From an uncultured Bacteroidales bacterium (GTDB taxonomy: Bacteria; Bacteroidota; Bacteroidia; Bacteroidales; Muribaculaceae), in assembly GCA_902781045.1 (NCBI GenBank), contig CACZHT010000033.1:1-34023 (forward strand): a DNA stretch of 34,023 nt, written 5' to 3'. This document shows positions 24,716 through 32,680 of the stretch, piece by piece. The notes beneath the pieces are model-generated. The model searched no databases, was not told the DNA's origin, and saw only the letters and a program-made list of their open reading frames with translations. Each line of letters opens with the position of its first letter. Positions within the stretch are counted from its first letter, which is position 1. The position numbers and the translations under genes were made by a program.

Positions 24716-26254
24716 TTATCCCTTTATTCGATATTGGCGTTGCAATGCAACAGCCTTGACTGGCAGGGCTTGCAATGCTTTAATAAATTGTTCTCTCGTC
24801 ATGCGCTCATCATGTTCCTTTAACCGAGAAGCCAAATTGAACCTGCATTTTGCCATGAAGCAGTTTGTCTCGGCTGGCTTCCTGAAGTCGCCATGTTCCG
24901 TATGATTGAGTCCTGCACAAAGATTGCAGTAATCGCAGTAATCATATTTTCCACACTCGGCATAGTCACCAACCACAGCATCACGCCATTCTTTGAGAGC
25001 CTGCGACTTGGCTAGTATCTCCTCAACAGATTGTGTTTGCAGGTTTCCGTAGACTTGTGTGAAAGCTGGGCAAGCACGCAAGTCACCATTTGGTGACATA
25101 CAGAATCCAGTATTACCGGCACCACAGCTGCTCAATGACAAATCACGCTTTTGCCCGCCATAATTTGGTGCTTCCTTGCCAACATACAGGGCAAGATTAT
25201 TATCTCGCAGAACAACCTGCAGCTGCTCCTCGGTCAATCTTAATTGTTTAGCACAGATATCACCTTCATTTGACTCTGAAATATTTATTTCAAACTGTGG
25301 AACAGCTCCGTACTCATCTGCAATATCCGCTACCATATAGTAAGAATGAAGATTCGGTTGCATCACACAGCACTTCAAATTCATGGGCACCGCCAATTCA
25401 TGAAGTTGCTTGACTACCCACATTGACTTCTCCCACGAACCGGGGATTCTGGTGATGGCATCGTGATCTTTGGCAACACCGCTATATATACTTATGCCTA
25501 CTAAGCGCGGATAGTAATCGGCCAAGTGTTTAACATTTCCTATAATCCTCTGCCCATTTGTATAAACGTCCACTGCTATGCCCTTCTCATATAGGTAATC
25601 AAGTAACTCCCAAACAAAATCCTTAGAGAATGGATCGCCGCCACTCAAGCAGACTTTCACAAGCCCATGGTCATACATGTCATCGATAATCCGCTTATAG
25701 TCGTCAAGCTCAAGCTCCTTGAAGTCGCCACGATGATTCACCTCATTATCATTACGTGTGGCACCGGGATTGTAGCAATGAATGCACATCTCACTGCAAC
25801 GATATGTCAGTTCAAACATACATGAGCAGATAGTCTTGCCATCGTCAACGGCTGTAAAGTATTCTTGTTCGGCATTAGAGACATCCAATGGCAGTTTCTC
25901 GTTAGTTGGCTTTTCAGTCCAGGATTGCTCTTCTTTTCTTTTCTTAAATAATGCTTCACGATACTTTCTGATGGATTCTTCTGTAGGTAATGTTTCTGTC
26001 AAGAGACCATTATTAGCCAAAAGAATGAAAAATTTACTCAACGAATCCATACTAATCCCTGTAACCGATGCTATAGAGACAACATTGATATCTTCATTTC
26101 TGCCGACTTTCAATATCTCGCCTATGACATTTGCTGAATATCCTTCAAAAAAATAACTATACCCCGCAATCAAGTTATACATGATTGCGACCTCTCTTTC
26201 TTCGTGGTAACGACCACACGTCCATTTTGGACGAAAATAGTGCATTATTTCCAT
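24716..26254 (-). CDS. Radical SAM/SPASM peptide maturase with PqqD-like head
   Basis: A 512-residue enzyme. Residues about 15-90 look like a PqqD-type peptide recognition domain (EVAIMYNLIAGYSYFFEGYS, then a helical part ending FILLANNGLL). The radical SAM core holds the 4Fe-4S motif Cys153-x3-Cys157-x2-Cys160 and the SAM-binding LSGGDP (203-208). The C-terminal SPASM region has Cys377, 385, 395, 434, 440, 443, 446, 465 and 470, enough for two auxiliary clusters. Such enzymes install crosslinks or other radical chemistry on small peptides. It starts 13 bases after an upstream membrane-protein gene and ends 48 bases before a 35-codon peptide gene, its likely substrate. No transporter is adjacent. 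Confidence 0.9.
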   Translation of the reverse strand: MEIMHYFRPKWTCGRYHEEREVAIMYNLIAGYSYFFEGYSANVIGEILKVGRNEDINVVSIASVTGISMDSLSKFFILLANNGLLTETLPTEESIRKYREALFKKRKEEQSWTEKPTNEKLPLDVSNAEQEYFTAVDDGKTICSCMFELTYRCSEMCIHCYNPGATRNDNEVNHRGDFKELELDDYKRIIDDMYDHGLVKVCLSGGDPFSKDFVWELLDYLYEKGIAVDVYTNGQRIIGNVKHLADYYPRLVGISIYSGVAKDHDAITRIPGSWEKSMWVVKQLHELAVPMNLKCCVMQPNLHSYYMVADIADEYGAVPQFEINISESNEGDICAKQLRLTEEQLQVVLRDNNLALYVGKEAPNYGGQKRDLSLSSCGAGNTGFCMSPNGDLRACPAFTQVYGNLQTQSVEEILAKSQALKEWRDAVVGDYAECGKYDYCDYCNLCAGLNHTEHGDFRKPAETNCFMAKCRFNLASRLKEHDERMTREQFIKALQALPVKAVALQRQYRIKG

Positions 26255-26267
26255 TGTAATTGTATTA

Positions 26268-27008
26268 TTATTCCGCCCAATACTTAAACTTTAAAAAACT
26301 GGGCATTGCAGGTATAGTTGCAAGTATACTTTCCTCTTTGCCAATACAGTCCTCAAAGAGATACAAAAGGTCATAATACTCAAGCTTATTGCGATAAAGT
26401 TTTAAAATTATCAATTTTAGAAACATAATCATACATTGTGTCCATTTCTGAAGATATTCATCTTTAGGAAGAAATCCCAAACCTGTGCACCCTTCAATCA
26501 ACCAATCCTTCAATTCATACATACGCCAACCTTCTCTAAGTGAAATGACAGCATAATAAAGTTTTGCAATCTTGAAGTCACTTTTTGCAGCTTCACTAAG
26601 AATTTCTCTTACATGTAAAACTTTATGTTCAAAATAATATTCATCACTAGCGTGTTTTAATAATGCAAGAGGATATTTGCTATAAGTTATCAGATCATTA
26701 ATAGACACAGATTCAGTTTTATAAAACGACTTGTATTTGTCTTCACAACAGGCGTTAAATAATTCATCGGTAAGTACAAGGTAAAGAAAAAAGCACGCTT
26801 CGGGGTCATATTTCTTCGCTCTTTTGAGCACATAGGTAAGATGCTCATCAAACTCATTATCAGACCTTCTGGATTCAAAAGCGGCAACTAGCGATTTTGC
26901 ATCCTTTTTATATAAAGTACCAAAGTTTAACCACAGCACCCAATAAATAACTAATAAGATGGGAGCAATGCAGATAATCATTCGAACAGTCAAATAAGAC
27001 AAAATCAT
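26268..27008 (-). CDS. Membrane-anchored protein of unknown function
   Basis: A 246-residue protein with a strong N-terminal membrane helix (about 10-30) followed by an all-helical, Lys/Tyr/Leu-rich domain that resembles a degenerate helical-repeat fold; no motif is recognised. It ends 13 bases before the radical SAM gene and lies 35 bases after the next upstream gene, so it is very likely part of the same operon. Codon use is clearly AT-rich. A possible second start is at 26981. It could help locate or export the modified peptide, but nothing in its sequence shows this. Confidence 0.72.
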   Translation of the reverse strand: MILSYLTVRMIICIAPILLVIYWVLWLNFGTLYKKDAKSLVAAFESRRSDNEFDEHLTYVLKRAKKYDPEACFFLYLVLTDELFNACCEDKYKSFYKTESVSINDLITYSKYPLALLKHASDEYYFEHKVLHVREILSEAAKSDFKIAKLYYAVISLREGWRMYELKDWLIEGCTGLGFLPKDEYLQKWTQCMIMFLKLIILKLYRNKLEYYDLLYLFEDCIGKEESILATIPAMPSFLKFKYWAE

Positions 27009-27043
27009 TTTAGATAATATTTATTGAGATATTGGTTAACTAT

Positions 27044-27478
27044 TCATAATTTCATGTCAATTGGGAGGATTGACTTGTAGTCGTTGAGATAGGGCCAGTA
27101 GAGTTCTTCGTTATTGATGCTATCACGCAACAGTCTGCCCCGATTGGTGGTGTAGAACCGCTCCAAGTAGTAATGGAAAAAATTCTTGACATCGCTGGGC
27201 ACTAGTGTTTTTTTCTTGAGATAGACTCCGAGTTCCTCAAAGAAACGCAGAAACATGTCTATCTGGTAGGGAGACGGTTTCACGTCCGAAGGTGCATTTT
27301 GCCGCAGATATTTAACAACGGCCTGTATGTCGTTGCTATTCAGATAACGCTTATTGAGTTGCGAGAGCAACTTGTTTCGCTCGGCCACGTTATTGCTCTG
27401 AATCTCCCTGAAGGAGAAAGCTGCAGCGACAATCGCTACAATCAATATTCCCAAATCTATCCAAGTACCTATTTCCAT
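27044..27478 (-). CDS. Small membrane protein, DUF4760-like
   Basis: A 144-residue protein with one N-terminal helix (about 5-25, WIDLGILIVAIVAAAFSF) and a helical cytoplasmic part with IDMFLRFFEELGVYLKKKTL and FHYYLERFYTTN, reminiscent of DUF4760 proteins. The ATG at 27478 is chosen because the longer frame to 27625 runs through the terminator and the structured RNA upstream. It begins 66 bases after the T-tract of that RNA, so its expression may depend on readthrough. It is the first gene of the probable radical SAM operon. Confidence 0.68.
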   Translation of the reverse strand: MEIGTWIDLGILIVAIVAAAFSFREIQSNNVAERNKLLSQLNKRYLNSNDIQAVVKYLRQNAPSDVKPSPYQIDMFLRFFEELGVYLKKKTLVPSDVKNFFHYYLERFYTTNRGRLLRDSINNEELYWPYLNDYKSILPIDMKL

Positions 27479-27544
27479 ATATTTCTGTTTCTTTGTTTGC
27501 CTGCGGCTGTGCCTAGGGCGCAGGGTGAGGTAACATTTGGACAT

Positions 27545-27783
27545 AAAAAAGGTGAGCCGACTTTTGCTTATCGCATTAGTGGGCTCTCGACTGCCTGCAT
27601 GACCGATAAGTGTAAAGTCGCTCACACCCTGTGGGGGTATATATCATATAGGTATATACGCTTCCAAGGGGAGAGCGTCCTTTGCCTTTCCTGTCATGCC
27701 TGTGTGAGTTGTCGAGATTCACTAATGACGGAGCTGCTAGAACGCTTCCTTCTTCTATGTCTTGCCGCGGCACTGTGGCCGCA
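27545..27783 (-). ncRNA. Structured RNA or leader with intrinsic terminator
   Basis: Read on the minus strand, a transcript of about 240 nt starts beside a promoter and ends in a stem (27604-27628 with 27551-27573) followed by six T residues. Further helices are a GC-rich hairpin near the 5' end (about 27757-27784), GTATATA/TATATAC in the middle, and three collinear pairings: 27720-27727 with 27574-27581, 27711-27717 with 27585-27591, and 27693-27699 with 27597-27603. These three use bases in the loop of the terminator, so they either compete with it or form a pseudoknot. Candidates are a 6S-like RNA, a Bacteroidales-specific RNA, or an attenuator of the downstream operon. Confidence 0.65.
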
Positions 27784-27789
27784 GCGGTG

Positions 27790-27821
27790 CAAATTTAGTA
27801 ACACTTTTTGACATACACAAG
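27790..27821 (-). promoter_or_regulatory. Promoter of the structured RNA
   Basis: On the minus strand TAAATTTG (27790-27797) matches the -7 consensus, and CTTG lies 20 bases upstream (27818-27821), three of four bases of the -33 box. The predicted start near 27783 coincides with the first GC-rich hairpin. Confidence 0.65.
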
Positions 27822-27913
27822 GGTGTGAGCGATTTTTTATGATTGATGGTGCAAAAATAGTGCATTTTTCATGGACGGCAAGCATCCATTTCGTCCATTC
27901 TGGGCAAAACGGC

Positions 27914-28316
27914 TTGTGGCAAGCCCTTCCCCCCTTTGAGTGTCACAAATGTGGGGAAAATTGGTTGTGGGAAACCCCACCCCTGACCCCTCCCCTTTGG
28001 GAAAGGGGAGGGGAAAATTGGGTGTGGGAAGCCCTTCCCCCCTTTGAGTGTCACAAATGTGTGAAAAATTGGTTGTGGGAAACCCCACCCCTGCCCCCTC
28101 CCCTTTGGGAAAGGGGAGGGGAAAATTGGGTGTGGGAAGCCCCTCCCCCCTTTGAGTGTCACAAAAGTGGGGAAAATTGGTTGTGGGAAACCCCACCCCT
28201 CCCCTCCCCTTTGGGAAAGGGGAGGGGAGGCAGCCAAGCAGGCATTGCGCATTAAGCATTGTGCATTCGTTGAAACTCCACCCCTGCCCCCTCCACTTTG
28301 GGAAAGGGGAGGGGAG
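27914..28316. repeat. 108-bp tandem repeat array with G/C-rich palindromes
   Basis: Nearly three copies of a 108-base unit lie at about 27914-28230; the marker CCTTTGAG falls at 27933, 28041 and 28149. Each unit contains a perfect 12-bp palindrome (CCCCTCCCCTTT, three-base loop, then its complement) at 27987-28013, 28095-28121 and 28201-28227. A fourth palindrome at about 28287-28314 lies apart from the array. Because the period divides by three, reading frames stay open on both strands, but the composition does not look like protein. The array reaches the stop codon of the next gene. Confidence 0.88.
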
Positions 28317-29498
28317 CTACTCAAAAAGGAGGGGAATAGTGGGCTGTTTTATTTTGTGAGAAGTACGGTCGGTGCTGAGGGCTTCGGCGCGGCGCAGCCA
28401 GGGGGCGGCGCCGTCGTAGTCGTTGACGTTGTTGGGGTCGGTGTCGTAACCGGGGTATGGGATGTACTGGTGGCAGATGCGGTCGACGTAGCGGCGGGTA
28501 TCACGGGTGATGTAGCCGCCATCGACGGCCATGGCCAGCAGCCGCTCGATGAGTGCCCAGCCGGGGATGTTGCGCGGATGGGGGTAGATGCGGCGGTCGG
28601 ACGTGCGGTAGCTGGGTGAGTTGCAGTCTCGATCATACTGGTCACTGAAGTATTGCTCGAGCACCTGATAGATGGCATCCGGGTCGCCCTTGAGAGCCGC
28701 ATCGACACGTGCCGCGCTGTCGGGCCATACACCCGTTTTGCCCCAGTCGTAGTCCTTGCCCTTGATTTGCTCGAAGTCGATGAATGCGTTAATGGCCTGG
28801 TAACAGTCATCAACCGCAGTGATATAATCACCCAGGTTGCCCAACGGGTATACCAAATCCCCCAGTTCGGGGTTGTGGAGCACCATGGCTAGACGTATAC
28901 CGTTATCGATGTCGTTCTGCAGCGAGTGTGTACCCCAATAGGTGGTGTCGACTACCAGCGACTGCACAGTCCACATCGAGTGCCGCGGCAACCGGTCGTA
29001 GTAGTGTTTGGCATGACGCACCATTGTCTTGCCTACCAGCACTTTGGCCTTCTCGCAATAGCCGTGACACAAGAGTTCGGCTGCGGCAGTCAACGGGTTA
29101 TACATCATACTCTTCCCCTGGTCATCGGTGAGCACCAGCCACACCGATGCATCGTCCTCGACGACATCGGTGAGTGTCCACTCCTTACCGGACTGCCGTG
29201 CCAAATCACGATAGAAAGACCGGGAGATATCAGACCGTGCAACACTACCACGCCAGGGCCGAGGCACCCAGGGCTCGAGACGAGCATAGTCACACATATT
29301 ATAATAGGTGAACCGCTGGCCGATGAAGGGGCGCAGTTTATACGTCGCCTGGGTGTTGTAGATGTTATAAAGGCTGTCGTAAGGCACAATGATGGATGTG
29401 GCGGATGTGGCGGTCGAGCGACCGCCTATCACCTGCAGGCCGGGCTGCGCCCAGGCCAGCAGCGGCAACAACAGCAAGATTAACAACTTGTGACGCAT
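28317..29498 (-). CDS. Secreted protein of unknown function
   Basis: A 393-residue protein with a clear signal peptide (MRHKLLILLLLPLLAWAQ). The mature part is rich in Tyr, Trp and Asp; it has no lipobox and no family that I recognise. The ATG at 29498 is chosen because the longer frame to 29720 passes through a 26-base tandem repeat and into the end of the kinase gene. The last dozen codons lie next to the palindromic repeat array, and the stop codon touches it, so the native C-terminus may have been changed by the repeat. It follows the protein kinase gene on the same strand after 143 bases and could be an output of that pathway. Confidence 0.75.
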   Translation of the reverse strand: MRHKLLILLLLPLLAWAQPGLQVIGGRSTATSATSIIVPYDSLYNIYNTQATYKLRPFIGQRFTYYNMCDYARLEPWVPRPWRGSVARSDISRSFYRDLARQSGKEWTLTDVVEDDASVWLVLTDDQGKSMMYNPLTAAAELLCHGYCEKAKVLVGKTMVRHAKHYYDRLPRHSMWTVQSLVVDTTYWGTHSLQNDIDNGIRLAMVLHNPELGDLVYPLGNLGDYITAVDDCYQAINAFIDFEQIKGKDYDWGKTGVWPDSAARVDAALKGDPDAIYQVLEQYFSDQYDRDCNSPSYRTSDRRIYPHPRNIPGWALIERLLAMAVDGGYITRDTRRYVDRICHQYIPYPGYDTDPNNVNDYDGAAPWLRRAEALSTDRTSHKIKQPTIPLLFE

Positions 29499-29527
29499 GG
29501 TTTTATCATTTAATTGTGAGCCGTCAC

Positions 29528-29632
29528 GGGAGTGACGGCATAGAAAGACTGAGGGGAGTGACGGCATAGAAAGACTGAGGGGAGTGACGGCATAGCAAGA
29601 CTGAGGGGAGTGACGGCATAGAAAGACCGAGG
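29528..29632. repeat. 26-bp tandem repeat, four copies
   Basis: The unit GGGAGTGACGGCATAGAAAG with six more bases repeats four times at a 26-base period (AGTGACGG at 29531, 29557, 29583 and 29609). Copies differ by single bases. There are no unique spacers, so this is not CRISPR. It lies between the kinase and the secreted-protein gene. Confidence 0.9.
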
Positions 29633-29641
29633 GTGAAACTA

Positions 29642-30901
29642 CTACTGGAACTTGTAGTAGCGGAAGGTGATGGTGTCGTAGCGGTGGTCGTGCAAGGAGT
29701 CGTTGCGGTACATCTGCCACTCTAGCGGCAAGCGCAGCCAGAGCAGGGTCTGTTCAATCTCTGTCGAGATGGTGTGGCGGCTGATGCTTTTCTCGTATTT
29801 GGCGATCACGCTGCGCAAATTGGGACGCAGGTCATTCTCAAATTGTATCAAGTCGGTATAGAAGCGTTCGCTGGGATGATTGCCATAGTAGACCACCGAG
29901 TCGCGATAGTGCCCCATGCGCAGCTTGAAGAGGGGCTTGATAAAAGCCTGCAGGTCGCGCCGCAGCGACAGGGTGTCCTCGTGAGGGGTCTGCCCCACCC
30001 TTCCGTCAGCTCTTGTGCCGGTCAGTTCCTGATTTTCTAGATGGTCTAGACTATCTAGACGGTCTAGATTTTCTAGACTATCTAGATTTTCTAGAGGGGC
30101 CGGATTGCCATCGGTGATGCCGGGACGTGGCCAGAACCAGATGGCGGCAGCGGCAATGATTGCCAGTGCCGGCACCAAGGCCAGCCACCAAGGGTGACGG
30201 CGAGGTTGCAGTGCTGCAATAAGCGCATCGACCAACGGATAGCGTTCGGCCGGATCGGCGGCCGTGCAGCGAGCGATGATGCTGCCGTAGCCGCCGGGCA
30301 AGGGCAAGGACTGCATCACACGCCCCAAGGCATAGATGTCGGTGCGCACGTCGAGTGTGCCGCCTGGCTGCAACTGCTCGGGAGCAGCGTAGGCGGCAGT
30401 GCGCCCTGTGGTGTCGGGAAAGGCGTCGGTGTAGCAGAACCCGAAGTCGATGAGGCGCACATCATGGCCGATGTGCGTGAGGAGTATGTTGGCGGGCTTG
30501 AGGTCGAGGTGCAGCACCTGATGGTGATGCAGATATTGCACAGCCTCGGCCAACTGCAGCAAGAGTCGACGCACGGCCTTGCGGTCGCTGAAAAATTCGG
30601 GATGCCCCACCGCAAACTCATCGAGCGCGACACCGTCGACATAGTCCATGACGATGTAGTCATCTCCGCACTCGACATAACGCACCAACGACGGGTGCTC
30701 GAGCGTGTAGCCTGTCTCAAACTCCTTGCGCAGCGCGGCACGGTAACGCGGGTCGCCGGCCAGCGACGGTTTGAGCCGCTTGACGAAGAGCAGCTTGCCA
30801 TAGCGGCGAATGCGGTAGCAGTCGCAGGTGGCGCCGCTTGCGGTCAAGCGTTCGGCATCGGACGGAAGCGATATAGTGGCATCAAATCCCGAACTCTCCA
30901 T
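29642..30901 (-). CDS. Membrane-anchored Ser/Thr protein kinase
   Basis: A 419-residue Hanks-type kinase. The catalytic lysine is Lys41 (LLFVKRLK), the loop is HLDLKPANIL (131-140) with Asp133 and Asn138, and the metal-binding DFG is 152-154. The Gly-rich loop is poorly defined (ASGATCDCY). Leu replaces Arg in HRD, so activation may not need loop phosphorylation. A membrane helix lies at 237-257. The linker after it (270-290) is a Leu-Glu-Asn/Leu-Asp repeat encoded by a 9-base tandem repeat, and a helical domain of about 120 residues outside the membrane follows. The start is 3 bases after the gene at 30905-31462, so the two are probably cotranslated partners. Confidence 0.9.
   Translation of the reverse strand: MESSGFDATISLPSDAERLTASGATCDCYRIRRYGKLLFVKRLKPSLAGDPRYRAALRKEFETGYTLEHPSLVRYVECGDDYIVMDYVDGVALDEFAVGHPEFFSDRKAVRRLLLQLAEAVQYLHHHQVLHLDLKPANILLTHIGHDVRLIDFGFCYTDAFPDTTGRTAAYAAPEQLQPGGTLDVRTDIYALGRVMQSLPLPGGYGSIIARCTAADPAERYPLVDALIAALQPRRHPWWLALVPALAIIAAAAIWFWPRPGITDGNPAPLENLDSLENLDRLDSLDHLENQELTGTRADGRVGQTPHEDTLSLRRDLQAFIKPLFKLRMGHYRDSVVYYGNHPSERFYTDLIQFENDLRPNLRSVIAKYEKSISRHTISTEIEQTLLWLRLPLEWQMYRNDSLHDHRYDTITFRYYKFQ
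30036..30095. repeat. 9-bp in-frame tandem repeat in the kinase gene
   Basis: TCTAGA recurs every 9 bases at 30036, 30045, 30054, 30063, 30072, 30081 and 30090. The period keeps the frame and encodes a Leu-(Glu/Asp)-x repeat next to the membrane helix. Confidence 0.92.
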
Positions 30902-30904
30902 CTG

Positions 30905-31462
30905 TCATTGCTCAATCAGCTGAAACTGCACCCCCCGCTTGCGGCCGGCCGAATAGTCCATCAACCTCTCGCCGTCGCGCATCACATCGTGTGCATACAA
31001 CGGGTAGTTGCGCACCACGATGGGGATAACCATCTCGTCGCCGACACGGAGTTTGCTATTCTCGTTGCTGACCACCCGGAAGTGTCCGTCGCCCAAACAG
31101 AGCATGCGCACTCGCCGATTGGGGTCCCACGTCATCTCGATGAGTTGTCCCGCGGGCATCAACATGGTGCGCAACTGGTCATCGCTCGGTCCGAAAGCCG
31201 AGTCACTGATATTGTTGGCAAACAGTGTGAGCGTATTCCAACCCGGAAATCCCAGATAGCGCGCCACAATGTCGAGCGTCGACTGGCGCGGCAGGCGGTC
31301 GTCATCGAGAAGCCCCAGTAGTCGCTTGATCGTGTTCACACCCAACTGCTGGCCGGTGACCCGCTCGATGTCGAGGCATAGCACCTCGGCTCCGGCAGGT
31401 GCAGAGAGGTCAGCTCCGCACTTGTCGGTGAGCAGGTCGAGAATGATCGGTGAGAATATCAT
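30905..31462 (-). CDS. Small protein with helical regulator-like head, kinase partner
   Basis: A 185-residue protein with no signal or membrane segment. The N-terminal half has a helical segment (VNTIKRLLGLLDDDRLPRQS, then LDIVARYLGFPGWNTL) that recurs in Bacteroidales proteins and looks like a helix-turn-helix or interaction module. The second half is beta-rich (GQLIEMTWDPNRRVRMLCL, then LRVGDEMVIPIVV). It is not a recognised family. It lies 3 bases before the membrane kinase and 21 bases after yqeY on the same strand. As the kinase partner, it might be substrate or regulator; this is inference. Confidence 0.72.
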   Translation of the reverse strand: MIFSPIILDLLTDKCGADLSAPAGAEVLCLDIERVTGQQLGVNTIKRLLGLLDDDRLPRQSTLDIVARYLGFPGWNTLTLFANNISDSAFGPSDDQLRTMLMPAGQLIEMTWDPNRRVRMLCLGDGHFRVVSNENSKLRVGDEMVIPIVVRNYPLYAHDVMRDGERLMDYSAGRKRGVQFQLIEQ

Positions 31463-31483
31463 AAATGGCGCTCTTGTGGTAGG

Positions 31484-31912
31484 TTAGGCCAGACTGCGGA
31501 TGGCATCGCTGACCAGTTTGCCGCTGGCGGCTGGGTAACGCTGCTGGACGAAGGCGAGAATGTTGCGCATGTTCTTCATCTCTGGGGCGAAGCCCGACTC
31601 GCGGATGGCAGCGATGATCTCGTCGGCGGTGGGTTCCTTGGGCAGGAAGCCTTGCAGGATCTGCACCTGCTCGGCGAGTTCGGTCACGTCGCGGCCGGCA
31701 TCGCGGAACGACTGCAGCTCGTCGGCCCAGGTCTTCTCCATCTTCTGGAGGATGGCGATTTCTTTCGCTTCGTTGAAGTCCTCTTCATTGTAGCCTTTGC
31801 TGGTCTGGAACTCGAGGAACTTGGCCTTGATCATCTTGAGGACGTAGAGGCGGTTTTTGTCCTTGGCCTTCATGGCCTGGGCAATGTGGTGGTTGATTTC
31901 GGTGTGTAACAT
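31484..31912 (-). CDS. yqeY: YqeY/GatB-related domain protein
   Basis: A 142-residue single-domain protein of the YqeY family, related to the tail domain of GatB, the tRNA-dependent amidotransferase subunit. Typical features are the helical start (MKAKDKNRLYVLKMIKAKF), the middle LQKMEKTWADELQSFRDAGR and LQGFLPKEPTADEI, and the end KLVSDAIRSLA. It might bind tRNA, but its cellular role is unsettled. Length and motifs are complete. It lies between the DUF308 gene (87-base gap, with a small CCAGA hairpin) and the kinase partner gene. Confidence 0.9.
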   Translation of the reverse strand: MLHTEINHHIAQAMKAKDKNRLYVLKMIKAKFLEFQTSKGYNEEDFNEAKEIAILQKMEKTWADELQSFRDAGRDVTELAEQVQILQGFLPKEPTADEIIAAIRESGFAPEMKNMRNILAFVQQRYPAASGKLVSDAIRSLA

Positions 31913-31999
31913 TGTTATTTTAGTTATTATTAATTAATGTCTATGGATGTCTACGGCCGAACCGTCGACCAGAGGACGGTCTGGTGGCCAAGGGTGCAA

Positions 32000-32680
32000 T
32001 CAGACTTCGACGTGGAGGTATTTTTCGGCTTCGGGGTCATGACTGCAGTCGCGGCCCGTGTCGTCGGGCTGGGCCGGCTTGTGGACCGGCGGCGTGGTGG
32101 TTGTCGCATCGTCATCATCGATGCGCGGCAGTGTGGGCGCGTTGCGGCGTGCTCGTCGCTCGGCAAAGTACTCATGAATACTGGTAATGTTGAACATGAG
32201 CAGGCCGACGCCTGTCATCAGCACAACACTGTCTTCGCGGCTTCGCCACCCATCGGCGAAGATGATGAGCAAGCCGTACACGGTAACAATCAGAGGGAGT
32301 AAATAGTACCATCCCTTGACTTCAATCGCCTTGCGCGAGAGGAAGAGGTAGATGACATGGAACAGCCCCAGCACAATGAGCAGTGCCCCCATGAAGATGA
32401 TCAGCACCCCGCCGAACAGTTGGGGTTTGGCCAACATGATGATGCCGAAGCACAGTCCGCCCACGGCAGGCAGAACACCCAGATAGTCGTTGCCCACCTT
32501 GCCAGGTGCATGACGTATGGCCACAGCCATCAAATAGGCAATGGATGGCAGCATGAACATCACTCCGATGATGCGTGCCACCCAGTCGAGCAAGTTGGGC
32601 TGGTTGTTGAAGATGATGAGCAACAGCCCCGCCAGCAGCAGGACCACGTTGGTCAGTAGATTAATGCTAACATTTTTCAT
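32000..32680 (-). CDS. DUF308/HdeD-like membrane protein
   Basis: A 226-residue protein with six membrane helices arranged as three hairpin pairs, typical of the DUF308 family that includes HdeD. The repeating pattern is helix, short turn, helix with VLIIFMGALLIVLGLFHVIYLF as the clearest unit. A charged cytoplasmic tail (about 176-226) with an Asp/Thr/Pro-rich section follows. The ATG at 32680 (MKNVSINLL) is preferred over 32734, whose extra residues do not fit a first helix. Family proteins have been linked to acid resistance in enterics, but function here is unknown. It is the first gene of the minus-strand group. Confidence 0.8.
   Translation of the reverse strand: MKNVSINLLTNVVLLLAGLLLIIFNNQPNLLDWVARIIGVMFMLPSIAYLMAVAIRHAPGKVGNDYLGVLPAVGGLCFGIIMLAKPQLFGGVLIIFMGALLIVLGLFHVIYLFLSRKAIEVKGWYYLLPLIVTVYGLLIIFADGWRSREDSVVLMTGVGLLMFNITSIHEYFAERRARRNAPTLPRIDDDDATTTTPPVHKPAQPDDTGRDCSHDPEAEKYLHVEV

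Noticed and set aside
27576..27773. 65-codon minus-strand frame
   Set aside because: It lies wholly within the structured RNA and includes part of its terminator; the pairing explains the sequence better.
27837..28324. Frames of about 140-150 codons on both strands
   Set aside because: They exist only because the 108-base repeat is a multiple of three; the encoded sequences are repetitive Pro/Gly/Phe-rich.
29528..29632. Possible CRISPR array
   Set aside because: Copies of 26 bases are directly joined with no unique spacers, and no cas gene is seen.
30194..31321. 375-codon plus-strand frame across the kinase genes
   Set aside because: It crosses two recognised minus-strand genes and has no start signal or family features.
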